Below, piece after piece: positions 26,489 through 37,132 of a stretch of DNA of 64,000 bases. A model generated the notes under the pieces. The model was not told the DNA's origin. It did not search any database and saw only the letters and a program-made list of their open reading frames with translations. This DNA is from Alphaproteobacteria bacterium (GTDB taxonomy: Bacteria > Pseudomonadota > Alphaproteobacteria > Micropepsales > Micropepsaceae): assembly GCA_025350465.1 (NCBI GenBank), contig JANXXU010000013.1, forward strand, positions 44,182 through 108,181. The letters are read 5' to 3'. Within the stretch, counting starts at the first letter, position 1. Each line of letters opens with the position of its first letter. A program made the position numbers and the translations under genes.

Positions 26489-28721
26489 ACGGGCGTGAGC
26501 CCGGGCGGCCGGTGGCGCGCATCTGGGGCTGCTTAGGCGGCGGGGCGATTTCGGCGCCGGAGGCGTCGTAGCGCGGGCGTCTGCGGCTGGCGGCTTCGGC
26601 TTGCGCTGCTTCCACCGCTTCCTGGCGCGCGAAGGGATCGTCGGCGACGGCGAGTTCGGTTGCTTGCAGGCGCTTGATTTCGTCGCGCAGTCGCGCGGCC
26701 TCTTCGAACTCGAGATCGCTCGCCGCTTCCTTCATGCGCTTTTCCATATCGATGATATGGGCGCGCAGATTGTGGCCGATGAGATGGGGCTTGTTTTTGT
26801 CGCCGATGTCGACTGTGACGCGGTCGCGCTCATACGGGCTTTGGATGATGTCGCCGATGGATTTGCGCACGCTTTCGGGCGTGATGCCGTTCGCCTTGTT
26901 GTATTCGTCCTGCTTGGCGCGGCGGCGGCTGGTCTCGGCCATCGCACGCATCATCGATTTCGTCTCGTGGTCGGCGTAGAGGATGACGCGACCGTCGAGG
27001 TTGCGGGCGGCGCGGCCGATGGTTTGCACCAGCGAGGTCTCGCTGCGCAGGAAGCCTTCCTTGTCGGCATCGAGAATAGCGACGAGGGCGCATTCGGGAA
27101 TGTCGAGACCCTCGCGCAAGAGGTTGATGCCGACGAGCACATCGAAGGCGCCGAGGCGAAGGTCGCGTATGATTTCGATGCGCTCCAGCGTTTCGATGTC
27201 GGAGTGCATGTAGCGCACGCGGATTTTTTGGTCGTGCAGATACTCGGTCAGATCCTCGGCCATCTTCTTCGTCAGCACGGTGACGAGGATGCGATAGCCC
27301 TTCGCCGCGACTTCCTTGCACTCGGCGACGAGATCGTCGACCTGGTTTTCGACCGGACGCACGATCACCGGCGGATCGATCAAACCGGTCGGGCGGATGA
27401 CTTGTTCGACGAAGACGCCGCCGGTGCGCTCCATCTCCCAAGGCCCGGGCGTGGCGGACACGGCGACGGTTTGCGTGCGCATCGCGTCCCACTCTTCGAA
27501 TTTGAGCGGGCGGTTGTCCATGCACGAAGGCAAACGGAAGCCGTATTCGGCAAGCGTCGATTTGCGCCGGAAGTCGCCGCGATACATGCCGCCGATCTGG
27601 GGCACGGTAACGTGGCTTTCGTCGCAGAAGACGATGGCGTTGTCGGGCAGATATTCGAAGAAGGTCGGCGGAGGCTCGCCGGCTTTGCGTCCGGTCAGCC
27701 AGCGCGAATAGTTTTCGATGCCCGGGCATGAGCCGGTCGCATCCATCATCTCAAGGTCGAGCAAGGTGCGCTGTTCGATACGCTGGGCTTCGAGAAGCTT
27801 GCCCCTCTTATTGAAGTCGTCGAGCGTGACGCGCAGCTCTTCCTTGATGCCCTTGATCGCTTGCTGCAGCGTCGGGCGCGGCGTCACGTAGTGCGAGTTG
27901 GCGTAGACCTTGACGGTGTCGAGCTCGCCGGTCTTGTGCCCGGTCAGCGGATCGAATTCGTGGATCGCTTCGATCTCGTCGCCGAACAACGTCACCCGCC
28001 AGGCGCGGTCTTCGTAGTGGGCCGGAAAGATCTCCACCGTATCGCCGCGCACGCGGAAGGTGCCGCGCACAAAGCTGGCGTCGTTGCGCTTGTATTGCAG
28101 GGCGACCAGGTTCGCGAGCAATTCGTTGCGGGCGATGCTTTTGCCGGCAGCGATCGCGAAGGTCATTTGCGAATAGGTCTCGACCGAACCGATGCCGTAG
28201 ATGCACGAGACCGAGGCAACGACGATGACATCATCGCGCTCCAGCACCGAGCGGGTCGCCGAGTGGCGCATGCGGTCGATCTGTTCGTTGATCGAGGATT
28301 CCTTCTCGATATAGGTGTCGGTGCGCGGGACGTAGGCCTCGGGCTGGTAGTAGTCGTAATAGCTGACGAAATACTCGACCGCGTTTTCCGGGAAGTAGCT
28401 CTTCATCTCGCTGTAGAGCTGGGCGGCGAGCGTTTTGTTGGGCGCGAGGATCAGCGCCGGGCGCTGCGTCGCCTCGATCACCTTGGCCATCGTGAACGTC
28501 TTGCCGGAGCCGGTGACGCCGAGCAGGACTTGGTCTTTCTCGTTTTGCCTCAGGCCTTCGACGAGGCCCTTGATCGCGGTCGGCTGGTCGCCCTTGGGCG
28601 TCAGCTCCGAGACGACCTTGAAGCGCTTGCCACCCTCCGATTTTTCCGGCCGCGCAGGCTTGTGCGGCACGAACATCGCAGCCGGCGCTTCGGCGAATCC
28701 TTGGGTGGGCTTTGCGGGCAT
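26469..28721 (-). CDS. uvrB: Excinuclease ABC subunit B
   Basis: About 750 residues from MPAKPTQGF (the ORF-track TTG at 28802 would add 27 residues). Damage-recognition helicase of nucleotide excision repair. Walker [13 protein letters not shown], beta-hairpin [12 protein letters not shown], helicase motifs [19 protein letters not shown]-type [34 protein letters not shown], and a C-terminal UVR domain ([27 protein letters not shown]) that contacts UvrA/UvrC. The last 60 residues are basic and Pro/Arg-rich, longer than in E. coli. uvrA and uvrC are not in the window. Confidence 0.97.
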   Translation of the reverse strand: MPAKPTQGFAEAPAAMFVPHKPARPEKSEGGKRFKVVSELTPKGDQPTAIKGLVEGLRQNEKDQVLLGVTGSGKTFTMAKVIEATQRPALILAPNKTLAAQLYSEMKSYFPENAVEYFVSYYDYYQPEAYVPRTDTYIEKESSINEQIDRMRHSATRSVLERDDVIVVASVSCIYGIGSVETYSQMTFAIAAGKSIARNELLANLVALQYKRNDASFVRGTFRVRGDTVEIFPAHYEDRAWRVTLFGDEIEAIHEFDPLTGHKTGELDTVKVYANSHYVTPRPTLQQAIKGIKEELRVTLDDFNKRGKLLEAQRIEQRTLLDLEMMDATGSCPGIENYSRWLTGRKAGEPPPTFFEYLPDNAIVFCDESHVTVPQIGGMYRGDFRRKSTLAEYGFRLPSCMDNRPLKFEEWDAMRTQTVAVSATPGPWEMERTGGVFVEQVIRPTGLIDPPVIVRPVENQVDDLVAECKEVAAKGYRILVTVLTKKMAEDLTEYLHDQKIRVRYMHSDIETLERIEIIRDLRLGAFDVLVGINLLREGLDIPECALVAILDADKEGFLRSETSLVQTIGRAARNLDGRVILYADHETKSMMRAMAETSRRRAKQDEYNKANGITPESVRKSIGDIIQSPYERDRVTVDIGDKNKPHLIGHNLRAHIIDMEKRMKEAASDLEFEEAARLRDEIKRLQATELAVADDPFARQEAVEAAQAEAASRRRPRYDASGAEIAPPPKQPQMRATGRPGSRPFRGRRR

Positions 28722-28871
28722 GGCGGACGAATATGGAGCGCGTTGCGGGCGATTGCCAGGGCCGGACGGCGAGCGGCTTGTGAGCTCTGACGGTCTAGTC
28801 AAGCACTGCTGACATTAGATGGCAGTGTCTTTCCCAATTGGGACAAGCACCAGTGTCGGCTGTCGAGGAAC

Positions 28872-29372
28872 TCACGCTGCCGGCAGCGACTTCACGTAGC
28901 GCCACACGCCAAGCACGGTGAGCGCCAGCATCACATGCACGGCGATCACCGGGGGCCAGCCGATCAGATAGAGGATGTCGTTGGCGAGGCCCGGTTTGAA
29001 CGGGCCGCCGCCGAAGGCGAGGCCGCGTGTTCCAAGCAGGGCATGAAAGTAGGTCGGGATCGTAAACAACCAGGTGGTGACGACGGCCGACCAGAAAAGG
29101 ATGCGGTGCCATTTGGCGCTGAGATGGACGAAGCTGCCGCCGAGGCCGAGCGCCATTAGCAACAAGCCTTGCGTGATCGCCTCCATATGCACCATGCGCC
29201 AGGCGCGTTCGTCGCCGGGCACCTGAATGTCGATGGCGGGAATCACCGGCCACAACACGATCTGGCCCAGCAAAGCGAAGAACCAATGCCAACCGACAAA
29301 CACGGCGAAGCAGAATAAGCCGATGCCGTTCAGGAACAGCAGCGCGCGCAGGCGCTCGGGAATTGCGGTCAT
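28872..29372 (-). CDS. Four-helix membrane protein resembling styrene-oxide isomerase
   Basis: 166 residues from MTAIPERLRALLFLNGIGLFCFAVF. Four hydrophobic helices. The layout VPGDERAWRMVHMEAITQGLL ... RGLAFGGGPFKPGLANDILYLIGWPPVIAVHVMLAL resembles styrene-oxide isomerase (StyC) in the spacing of VPG-x4-W-x3-H and RGL-x-FG-x3-F-x2-G. I identify this by eye only. Downstream of the PF10118-type hydrolase gene by 10 bp, so likely co-transcribed. The ORF-track entry 28795-29292 is a shadow. Confidence 0.6.
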   Translation of the reverse strand: MTAIPERLRALLFLNGIGLFCFAVFVGWHWFFALLGQIVLWPVIPAIDIQVPGDERAWRMVHMEAITQGLLLMALGLGGSFVHLSAKWHRILFWSAVVTTWLFTIPTYFHALLGTRGLAFGGGPFKPGLANDILYLIGWPPVIAVHVMLALTVLGVWRYVKSLPAA

Positions 29373-29382
29373 CTTCGATCCT

Positions 29383-30270
29383 TCAGGCAGCTCGGGGGAC
29401 GGGAGCGGGCTCGGCGAGTTTGCCCATGTCGAGTTCGCCAAGGCGATCACCGCCGTCGCGATAGAGGCGCCACCACGCTAGCACCCAAGGCGGGTCCGGT
29501 ACTTCGCGCGGATCGTAGCTCGGTTTGAGAATGCGCATCAGGCGCGGCGTCAACTTGGCGAAGATGCGGACGAGCAACCGATAGAGGGCGAGGCGCGAAC
29601 GCCAGGTGAACCAGATGCCATCTTCGATCAGCATTGCGCGATAGCCTTGGCGCGTTCGTGCCATGATGTGAATCATCGCGTAGAGCAAACCGTAGATACG
29701 CCAAACGTAGCGGCCGTCGAGCGCCTTGAAGACATCGTAGGTGGCGCATTTGTGCTCGATCTCTTCAACGAAGTGCCAAAGCACGAGCGACGAGACGGCC
29801 GCGTCGCCGTCGCGAAAGAGAAACGCGCGGTCCTCAACCAGCATATGGCCGATGGTCAGCGCCATTGCCTCGAAGCCTTCGGCGTAGGCGACGTTGAACG
29901 TGAAGGAGCGCGAGCGGGCGAATGCCTCATAGTCGGCCTTCACGGTCGCTTCATGGGCCGGGACGGTTCGATAGCCGAGATCGGCGAGGCGCTTGTTGAA
30001 TTGCTGGTGCTGGCGGAAGTGCGTCGACTCCTGGCCGATATAAAGGTCGACATCCTTGAGCAATTGGGCATCGACGATCTTGGCGCGCGCTTGGCGCATG
30101 GTCTCGATCAGATAGGGCTCGAGATAGGGCATGGCGAGCGAAGCGGCGTTGACGATGTGGCTGAATTCGGGGCGTGCGGGATTCCACCATGCCTTCAAAC
30201 TTTCGGGATAGGGAAAGCGCATGCGTCGTACGGTCATGCGGGGATCGCCGCGGATGCTGTCCGCCATCAA
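29383..30270 (-). CDS. Metal-dependent hydrolase, PF10118-like
   Basis: 295 residues; an alternative start is M12 (MTVRRMRFPYPESLKAWW). The metal_hydrol family pattern is visible: LIETMRQARAKI, YIGQESTHFRQHQQFNKRLADLGYRTVP (His/Glu ligands), SLVLWHFVEEIEHKCATYDVFKAL. These ferritin-like helical proteins carry a di-metal site and act on unknown substrates. C-terminus Pro-rich. Coupled to the isomerase-like gene downstream. Confidence 0.85.
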   Translation of the reverse strand: MMADSIRGDPRMTVRRMRFPYPESLKAWWNPARPEFSHIVNAASLAMPYLEPYLIETMRQARAKIVDAQLLKDVDLYIGQESTHFRQHQQFNKRLADLGYRTVPAHEATVKADYEAFARSRSFTFNVAYAEGFEAMALTIGHMLVEDRAFLFRDGDAAVSSLVLWHFVEEIEHKCATYDVFKALDGRYVWRIYGLLYAMIHIMARTRQGYRAMLIEDGIWFTWRSRLALYRLLVRIFAKLTPRLMRILKPSYDPREVPDPPWVLAWWRLYRDGGDRLGELDMGKLAEPAPVPRAA

Positions 30271-30732
30271 AGTTCTCCCGCCTCCTCAGCCTTTCGCCAG
30301 CGAATTGAGGCAGCCTAAAACGATTCCAACCGGCGCGCGAACGCCCCATCAAGCGTGCGCCCGACACATCCTGCGCTTTCCGCGCTTGGGTCACTTGGTT
30401 CGTTGGCGCTGCAATTGGGCGTTGAGCGGGGTGAGTCGTAGATCGCGTTGAGCGGTAACGCCGAATCGCGGTACCGCTTATGCTTCCAAACGGGGTACCT
30501 CCAACGGCCCTTGGCCTTTGGGATACTTCCAACACACCGAACTGGTATTCATGGGGAGGCTCATTTTCCGTCAGATATCGCCGTGACCTGTGCGCCGAGG
30601 GCCACAGTCGCGGAAATGAGTTGCTTCCGGGGGGAACGGTTACGTCGCGCGCTGCGTTCGCGTCGCGGTGTCTCGTTTTGAGTTCAACCAATCGGCGTGC
30701 CGCGCGCGTCGGGATCGTTTGGAGTTCCCCTC
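30271..30732. other. 462-bp intergenic region between the hydrolase and ompA-like genes
   Basis: Divergent promoter region for the metal hydrolase (-) and OmpA-like (+) genes. The ORF-track entries here are short and have no protein-like features. I see no tRNA, repeat or clear hairpin. Confidence 0.6.
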
Positions 30733-31824
30733 ATGAAATACGCAAAGATTTTGCTTGGGACGGTGGGCGCGTTGGCGCTTTGTGGATCGGCACAGGCCGA
30801 ACACTTCCACGGCTGGTATGTCGGCATCGAAGGCGGTGCGAACGCGGTCCAGAAGGATAAGTTCGCCGACCTTCAACCCGGCGGCTTGACGGATCCGCTC
30901 AATCATATCCAGCAGACCTTCGACACCGGATGGGCGGCGTTCGGCTCCGTCGGCTATGCGTTCTACAATTGGCGCATCGAAGGCGAGTTTGGGTATCGCC
31001 AAAATGGTCTTGATAAGACGAAGACACCGGCCACGTTACTCGACGTCGCGTCGACGACAAAAACGAGCGGGCATCTCAGCGAGTTCACGCTGATGGCGAA
31101 TGTCCTCTACGATATTCATCTGACCGATCGCTTCGCGATCACGCTCGGCGCCGGCGCCGGCGGCGCGGACTCAAGACTCAAATTGGCTGCCTTGGACGAC
31201 GGCGTCGCGGCTGAAGGCGAATTCATCAAAGACTCGCACTATTCGTTTGCCTATCAGGGGCTCGCAGGCCTGAACTATTACATCGGCCCACGCAGCACGC
31301 TGTTCATCAACTATCGCTATTTGGACGTGACCAATCCCAACTTCGCGGTCGCGGGCGAAAGTGCGAAATTCGACGATCTGAGAAGCCACACCGTGACTCT
31401 GGGCCTGCGCTTCGATCTCGCGCCGGATGAAGAACCTGCGCCGCCGCCACCCCCGCCGCCTCCACCAGCGCCGCCGCCCCCACCGCCGCCCGCAGTGACG
31501 CACTTCATCATTTTCTTCGGCTTCAACAAGTGCAACATCACGAGCGAAGCGGACGGCGTCTTGTCGCAAGCGGCATCCACTGCGAAAAGCACCGGCGCCG
31601 CGTCGATCTCGATCGTCGGCCATACAGATACGTCCGGCTCGAGCAAGTACAATCAGAAACTCTCGGTCTGCCGCGCCGATGCCGCCAAAAGCAACTTGGT
31701 CGGCAAGGGCGTTCCGGAAGGGTCCATTGCCGCGACGGGCAAGGGCGAAACCGAACTCATGGTGCAGACGGGCGACAACGTGAAAGAGCCGCAAAACAGG
31801 CGCGCCACTGTCGACCTTCACTAG
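30733..31824 (+). CDS. OmpA-like outer-membrane protein
   Basis: 363 residues from MKYAKILLGTVGALALCGSAQA (signal peptide, cleavage before EHFHGWYVG); SD TTGGAG. Residues about 24-235 are an eight-stranded beta-barrel (GWYVGIEGGANAV, LFINYRYLDVTNPNF, HTVTLGLRFDLAP), then a Pro linker (about 20 prolines) and an OmpA peptidoglycan-binding domain (HFIIFFGFNKCNITSEAD, ISIVGHTDTSGSSKYNQKLSVCRADAAKSNLV, GKGETELMV, NRRATVDL). The Asp/Arg pair binding diaminopimelate is in HTDTSG and NRRATV. Two Cys could form a disulphide. Confidence 0.95.
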   Translation: MKYAKILLGTVGALALCGSAQAEHFHGWYVGIEGGANAVQKDKFADLQPGGLTDPLNHIQQTFDTGWAAFGSVGYAFYNWRIEGEFGYRQNGLDKTKTPATLLDVASTTKTSGHLSEFTLMANVLYDIHLTDRFAITLGAGAGGADSRLKLAALDDGVAAEGEFIKDSHYSFAYQGLAGLNYYIGPRSTLFINYRYLDVTNPNFAVAGESAKFDDLRSHTVTLGLRFDLAPDEEPAPPPPPPPPPAPPPPPPPAVTHFIIFFGFNKCNITSEADGVLSQAASTAKSTGAASISIVGHTDTSGSSKYNQKLSVCRADAAKSNLVGKGVPEGSIAATGKGETELMVQTGDNVKEPQNRRATVDLH

Positions 31825-31845
31825 GTCAAGCGATTCTCGCAGAGG

Positions 31846-31873
31846 AAAGGGCGGCCGAGCGGCTGCCCTTTTT
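31846..31873 (+). terminator. Intrinsic terminator after the OmpA-like gene
   Basis: AAAGGGCGGCC and GGCTGCCCTTT pair over 11 positions with one G-T pair and a short loop, and the right arm runs into TTTTT. About 20 bp downstream of the stop. Confidence 0.85.
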
Positions 31874-31938
31874 CATGAGGGCGCTATAGCTCGAATGGCG
31901 GGTAAGGTTTGCGGATCGTGGAATCACGGAGCGCGACG

Positions 31939-32283
31939 ATGCCCGCAAGCCTGACGCCGATCATCATGCTGTCGATCTCGAATCTGTTCATGACGTTGGC
32001 GTGGTACGGGCATCTGAAATTCAAAGAGTACCCACTGTGGCTCGTCATTCTGGTGAGTTGGGGAATTGCCTTCGTCGAATATTGCTTCGCGGTACCGGCG
32101 AACCGCTACGGCAATGCCGTCTATTCGGCCGCCGAACTCAAGACGATTCAAGAAATCATCACGCTTATCGTGTTTGCCGGATTTTCGGTGATGTATCTGG
32201 GCGAGTCGATCCGCTGGAACCATGCCGCGGGCTTCGCTTGCCTCGTCGCCGCGGCGTTCTTCGTGTTTCACCGGTGGGAATAA
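31939..32283 (+). CDS. DMT family (DUF486) inner-membrane protein
   Basis: 114 residues with four helices: LTPIIMLSISNLFMTLAWYGHLKF, WLVILVSWGIAFVEYCFAVPANRYG, TLIVFAGFSVMYLGES, AAGFACLVAAAFFVFHRWE. YCFAVPANR is a DUF486 landmark. I use the ATG at 31939; the longer ORF-track start adds ten residues. Transport substrate unknown. Confidence 0.88.
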   Translation: MPASLTPIIMLSISNLFMTLAWYGHLKFKEYPLWLVILVSWGIAFVEYCFAVPANRYGNAVYSAAELKTIQEIITLIVFAGFSVMYLGESIRWNHAAGFACLVAAAFFVFHRWE

Positions 32284-32574
32284 TCAGAGGCCGGAGTCGC
32301 GGCGAATCTTTGCAAGCTCCGAGCAAAACGTACGATAGTCCTGGCTCGACGTGTAACTCTGGCCGGCCGTGAGCATGCGAGCCATGCCTTCGGCCGCCTT
32401 GACGCGATCGATTTTGCCGTCGGCTTCCGCCTTTTGAAGCTCGTCCGTCAACGCAGCGACGGCCGGATTGACGTCGGCCGCACTGGCGCAAGAACCGGTT
32501 GACGATGATCCGCAAGCCGCAAGAGCAAGGGAAAGAGTCAACGCGATTGCCATCGCGAAGGGGTGAAAATCCAT
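32284..32574 (-). CDS. Small predicted lipoprotein
   Basis: 96 residues from MDFHPFAMAIALTLSLALAAC, a lipoprotein signal with LAAC lipobox. The mature part (SSSTGSCASAADVNPAVAALTDELQKAEADGKI) is helical and polar with two more Cys. No known family. The gene immediately follows the convergent DMT stop. Confidence 0.7.
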   Translation of the reverse strand: MDFHPFAMAIALTLSLALAACGSSSTGSCASAADVNPAVAALTDELQKAEADGKIDRVKAAEGMARMLTAGQSYTSSQDYRTFCSELAKIRRDSGL

Positions 32575-32640
32575 GAACAGGCCCGCCCGGATCTTAGAAG
32601 GCGCGCACATTGCCTCAATCAACCGCGGATCGCCAGCGGC

Positions 32641-33069
32641 TCAATTGAATTGTTCGACGGGAAGACAGACGACTTTTTCCGTTAGTTTTCCGCCGGCATA
32701 AAAATAAAAGGTCATCGTCCGGGACCTTGGGTCGAAGACGAAGAGCGGAGCGACGCCGCCCGTTCGGGTGATCGTATCGTTTGCAAAATCAACCTGGCCG
32801 CGGACCGCTTTTGGCCACTGGTCCTTCATCGCCGTCTTGAGCTGACGCTCGGCCTCGAACTTGGCCGGCATCGACATGCCCTCGACACTGGCAGACAGGG
32901 CACTGGCGCGAATCGCATTGCCGTCGTCGACTTGAAGCCGCACGGCGATTGCCCAGGTCGGCGACTCGATGAAGCCTTCCCAACGACCGGTCGGCGCTTG
33001 CGAGGCGCCGCACGAAGTGAGCGTCAGCAGGCAGGCTGCCGCAAGGAAATATCGTCTTAGTCCGCCCAT
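32641..33069 (-). CDS. Predicted lipoprotein
   Basis: 142 residues. Lipoprotein signal MGGLRRYFLAAACLLTLTSCG (lipobox LTSC). The mature part (APTGRWEGFIESPTWAIAVRLQVDDGNA, TRTGGVAPLFVFDPRSRTMTFYFYAGG) reads as a beta-rich domain of the lipocalin-like kind. Function unknown. Convergent with nothing; divergent from the aminotransferase gene (116 bp). Confidence 0.72.
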   Translation of the reverse strand: MGGLRRYFLAAACLLTLTSCGASQAPTGRWEGFIESPTWAIAVRLQVDDGNAIRASALSASVEGMSMPAKFEAERQLKTAMKDQWPKAVRGQVDFANDTITRTGGVAPLFVFDPRSRTMTFYFYAGGKLTEKVVCLPVEQFN

Positions 33070-33173
33070 GCGCTGGATTCTGCGCCGCTCGACTTAAGGA
33101 CGATTTAACCGTCGTTAACATCTTGGCCCGCTTTCGCTTTTGCGATAACACCAGCGTCCTTCGCCCAAGGTAA

Positions 33174-34412
<1,239 letters not shown>

Positions 34413-34967
34413 CGGCCCTGTACCATGAGATGGTATGAAGCTTGGTGGGACGAATCCCCAAACTGCGGAATCGTTCCCTAGGCATTTGCGCTGTATCTCG
34501 GTGAGTACCCTTGCCCCTCGCCCTTCCGGAATCGGAAGGGAGAGGGGGCGGGGGTGAGGGATGGCGCTTATGCCATGCACGTGCGAACGCAGAATTGCTC
34601 AAGCGTTTCGTGCAAAATTTCTAAGCTTCACGTTGCGTCGCACCTATCCCTCACCCCAACCCTCTCCCTTCCCATAAGTTGGGAAGGGAGAGGGAGGATT
34701 AGAGCGACGATGTTCCGTCGCGTTGATACGCCGACATGCCGGGTGGCCGGTTCGCGCCGGCTTGTCCGGTCACGACGACGGGGAAGAAGGATTCGCGTTG
34801 CGCTGCGGCGAAGGCGTGTGGCCGCCTAAGCCCAAAGAGCAAGTGCGGGTGCTGAAGATTTTGCCCCTTGCGCTCGGGCGCAATCCGCTGAAACGATAAG
34901 GCGCCCGGTTCAGGGCGTAGCGCGCTGGGTTGCGCCCCTAAAACACCGGGCAAACGGGAGCAACCTC
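34413..34967. other. 555-bp region with palindromic repeats and no supported gene
   Basis: Two GA-rich palindromic units occur: CCCTTCCGGAATCGGAAGGG in 34520-34540 and CCCTCTCCCTTCCCATAAGTTGGGAAGGGAGAGGG at 34660-34694. From about 34710 to 34950 follows a GC-rich segment whose ORFs are weak, with an inverted pair GGGCGCAA / TTGCGCCC around 34878-34938. The only track ORF here (34699-34953, minus, 84 aa) lacks an RBS and may be a non-coding segment. It could hold a structured RNA or the EF-G-like gene's leader. Confidence 0.5.
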
Positions 34968-37016
34968 ATGGCTGAAAAGAACGGCAAGGGAGGACATGGG
35001 CCACGTTGCGTGGCCCTGGTCGGACCTCAGGGCAGCGGTAAGACGACGCTGCTCGAAAGCATTCTGTGGATCACTGGCGCCATCACGCGCAAAGGCTCGC
35101 ACGCCCAACGCAACACCGTCGGCGATGCCTCGCCCGAAGCCCGCGACAGGCTGATGAGCGTCGAGCTTGCCGCGGCCACGACAAATTATCTCGGCGATCA
35201 TTTCTCCTTTATCGATTGCCCGGGCTCGATCGAATTTCTGCAGGAATCTCTGAACGCAATGATGGGGGTCGACGCCGTGGTGGTCGTGGCCGAGCCCGAT
35301 CCGGCAAAGGCGCAGATGCTGCAGCCGATGCTGAAGCGGCTCTCCGATCTCGCCATTCCGCACTTCCTCTTCATCAACAAAGTCGACAAGGCCCAAGGCA
35401 GCATGCGCGATCTCTTGGTCGCGTTGCAGCCGGCGGCGCCCAAGCCGCTTGTCCTGCGTCAAGTGCCGATCTGGAAGGAGGGCGTCGTCACCGGTTTCGT
35501 CGACCTGGCGCTCGAGCGGGCGTTCGTTTACCGCGAACATGCGCCGTCCGAGGTCGTGGCGATCCCGACCGATGTCGCCGACCGCGAGCACGAAGCGCGC
35601 TTTCAAATGCTCGAGAAGCTCGCCGATTACGACGACCATTTGATGGAAGAATTGCTTTCCGACGTCGAGCCGCCGCGCGATGAAATTTTCGCCGATCTTT
35701 CGCGCGAGCTTGCCGAAGGACTGATCGTTCCGGTGTTGATCGGTTCGGCCGAAAAGGACAACGGTGTGCGCCGGCTCTTGAAGGCGCTGCGTCACGAGTG
35801 TCCCGGCGTCGACCGTGCGGCGGCGCGCCAAGGCGTCGCGGCGGCGGGCGACGACACGGTGCTGCAAGTCGTCAAGACGATCCACGGCGCCGGCGGCAAG
35901 CTTTCACTGGCGCGTGTGTTCAAGGGCATCTTGAAGGACGGCGCAACGCTTGCCCGCAGCGAGGGCGGGGAAGAACGCGCGTCGGGTCTTTTCTCGCTGA
36001 CCGGCGAAAAGCAAATGAAGATTCCAGCCGCCGGTGCGGGCGATTTGGTGGCGATCGGCCGCCTGGAAAAAGTGCAAACCGGAGAGACCCTGGCCGCGCC
36101 GAAAGCGGTCAAGGCCCTCAAGACCGCCGAGATCTTGCCGCCGGCCTATAAGCTCGCGATCAAGGCCGCGGACCGTAAGGACGACGTAAAGCTTTCGGGT
36201 GCGATTGCGAAACTGCGCGAAGAGGATCCCGCGATCGGGTTCGATCACATCGCCGAGACGCATGAAGCGGTTCTGGTCGGGCAGGGCGAAGTTCACCTCA
36301 AGACGGCGCTCGCGCGCACCGAACGCAAGTTCGGCCTGAAACTCGACACCCATCCCCCGCATGTCGGCTATCGCGAAACGATCCGCAAACCCATCGAGCA
36401 GCGCGGCCGGCACAAGAAGCAATCCGGCGGCCACGGCCAGTTCGGCGATATCGTGATCCATATCAAGCCTCAGCCGCGCGGCGGCGGGTTCGAGTTCATC
36501 GACAAGATTGCCGGCGGCGTGGTTCCGCGTCAGTTCATCCCTTCGGTCGAAAAAGGGGTTCGCGACTATTTGCACAAAGGGCCTTTGGGCTTTCCCGTTG
36601 TGGATGTGTCCGTGACCTTGATCGATGGGTCGTACCACTCTGTCGACTCGAGCGACGCTGCGTTCCAGCAGGCGGCGCGCATCGGGATGACCGAAGGCAT
36701 GGCGCTGTGTAACCCGGTGCTGCTCGAGCCGATCATGATTGTGGAGGTCAACACGCCGTCGGACTCGACATCGCGGATCAACCAGATCATCACCGGTAAA
36801 CGAGGCCAACTCTTGGGCTATGACGGACGGCCGGGGTGGCCGGGATGGGACGTCGTGCGCGCCCACATACCGGAGTCCGAGCTGCAGAACTTCATCATCG
36901 AGCTGCGCTCGGCTACCCAGGGTGCGGCGAACTTTTCCTACCGCTTCGACCATCTGTCGGAGTTGACGGGCAAACTTGCCGACAACGCGATTGCGCTGAA
37001 GGCGCAAGCCGCGTGA
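34968..37016 (+). CDS. EF-G-like translation GTPase paralogue
   Basis: 682 residues with the domain order of EF-G: G domain (P-loop CVALVGPQGSGKTTLL, G4 FINKVDKAQ), domain II (from about residue 290), III (KSGAIAKLREEDPAIGF-like), IV (GGHGQFGDIVIHIKPQPRGGGFEF) and V. Differences from FusA: the switch I motif RGITI is missing and the switch II sequence is DCPGSIEF, so the catalytic His of DTPGHVDF is Ser. This fits the EF-G-like group found beside fusA-bearing genomes. Its own ribosomal step is not known. Stand-alone; no str operon here. Confidence 0.88.
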   Translation: MAEKNGKGGHGPRCVALVGPQGSGKTTLLESILWITGAITRKGSHAQRNTVGDASPEARDRLMSVELAAATTNYLGDHFSFIDCPGSIEFLQESLNAMMGVDAVVVVAEPDPAKAQMLQPMLKRLSDLAIPHFLFINKVDKAQGSMRDLLVALQPAAPKPLVLRQVPIWKEGVVTGFVDLALERAFVYREHAPSEVVAIPTDVADREHEARFQMLEKLADYDDHLMEELLSDVEPPRDEIFADLSRELAEGLIVPVLIGSAEKDNGVRRLLKALRHECPGVDRAAARQGVAAAGDDTVLQVVKTIHGAGGKLSLARVFKGILKDGATLARSEGGEERASGLFSLTGEKQMKIPAAGAGDLVAIGRLEKVQTGETLAAPKAVKALKTAEILPPAYKLAIKAADRKDDVKLSGAIAKLREEDPAIGFDHIAETHEAVLVGQGEVHLKTALARTERKFGLKLDTHPPHVGYRETIRKPIEQRGRHKKQSGGHGQFGDIVIHIKPQPRGGGFEFIDKIAGGVVPRQFIPSVEKGVRDYLHKGPLGFPVVDVSVTLIDGSYHSVDSSDAAFQQAARIGMTEGMALCNPVLLEPIMIVEVNTPSDSTSRINQIITGKRGQLLGYDGRPGWPGWDVVRAHIPESELQNFIIELRSATQGAANFSYRFDHLSELTGKLADNAIALKAQAA

Positions 37017-37030
37017 TGCCTGTCACATAG

Positions 37031-37065
37031 TCTGAGATCGCGCCAAACGCCCGCACGATCTCAGA
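37031..37065 (+). terminator. Hairpin downstream of the EF-G-like gene
   Basis: TCTGAGATCG and CGATCTCAGA form a perfect 10-bp stem with a 15-nt loop, 15 bp past the stop. No T-run follows, so termination strength is uncertain. Confidence 0.5.
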
Positions 37066-37132
37066 GCCGTGATTGGTCCGTGTGGCGCCCCCACGCGTAT
37101 CTGCGTTCGGAACCGGACAACAGGAGACCGCC

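Noticed and set aside
26601-27731. 376-aa plus-strand ORF
   Set aside because: Antisense of uvrB.
28795-29292. 165-aa minus-strand ORF
   Set aside because: Out-of-frame shadow of the four-helix membrane protein (28872-29372); no membrane or domain features.
34896-34940. tRNA-like fragment (AGGGCGTAGCGCGC)
   Set aside because: Resembles the D-arm of a tRNA but no cloverleaf or T-arm follows.
34699-34953. 84-aa minus-strand ORF
   Set aside because: No RBS and unprotein-like composition; treated as possible non-coding sequence instead.
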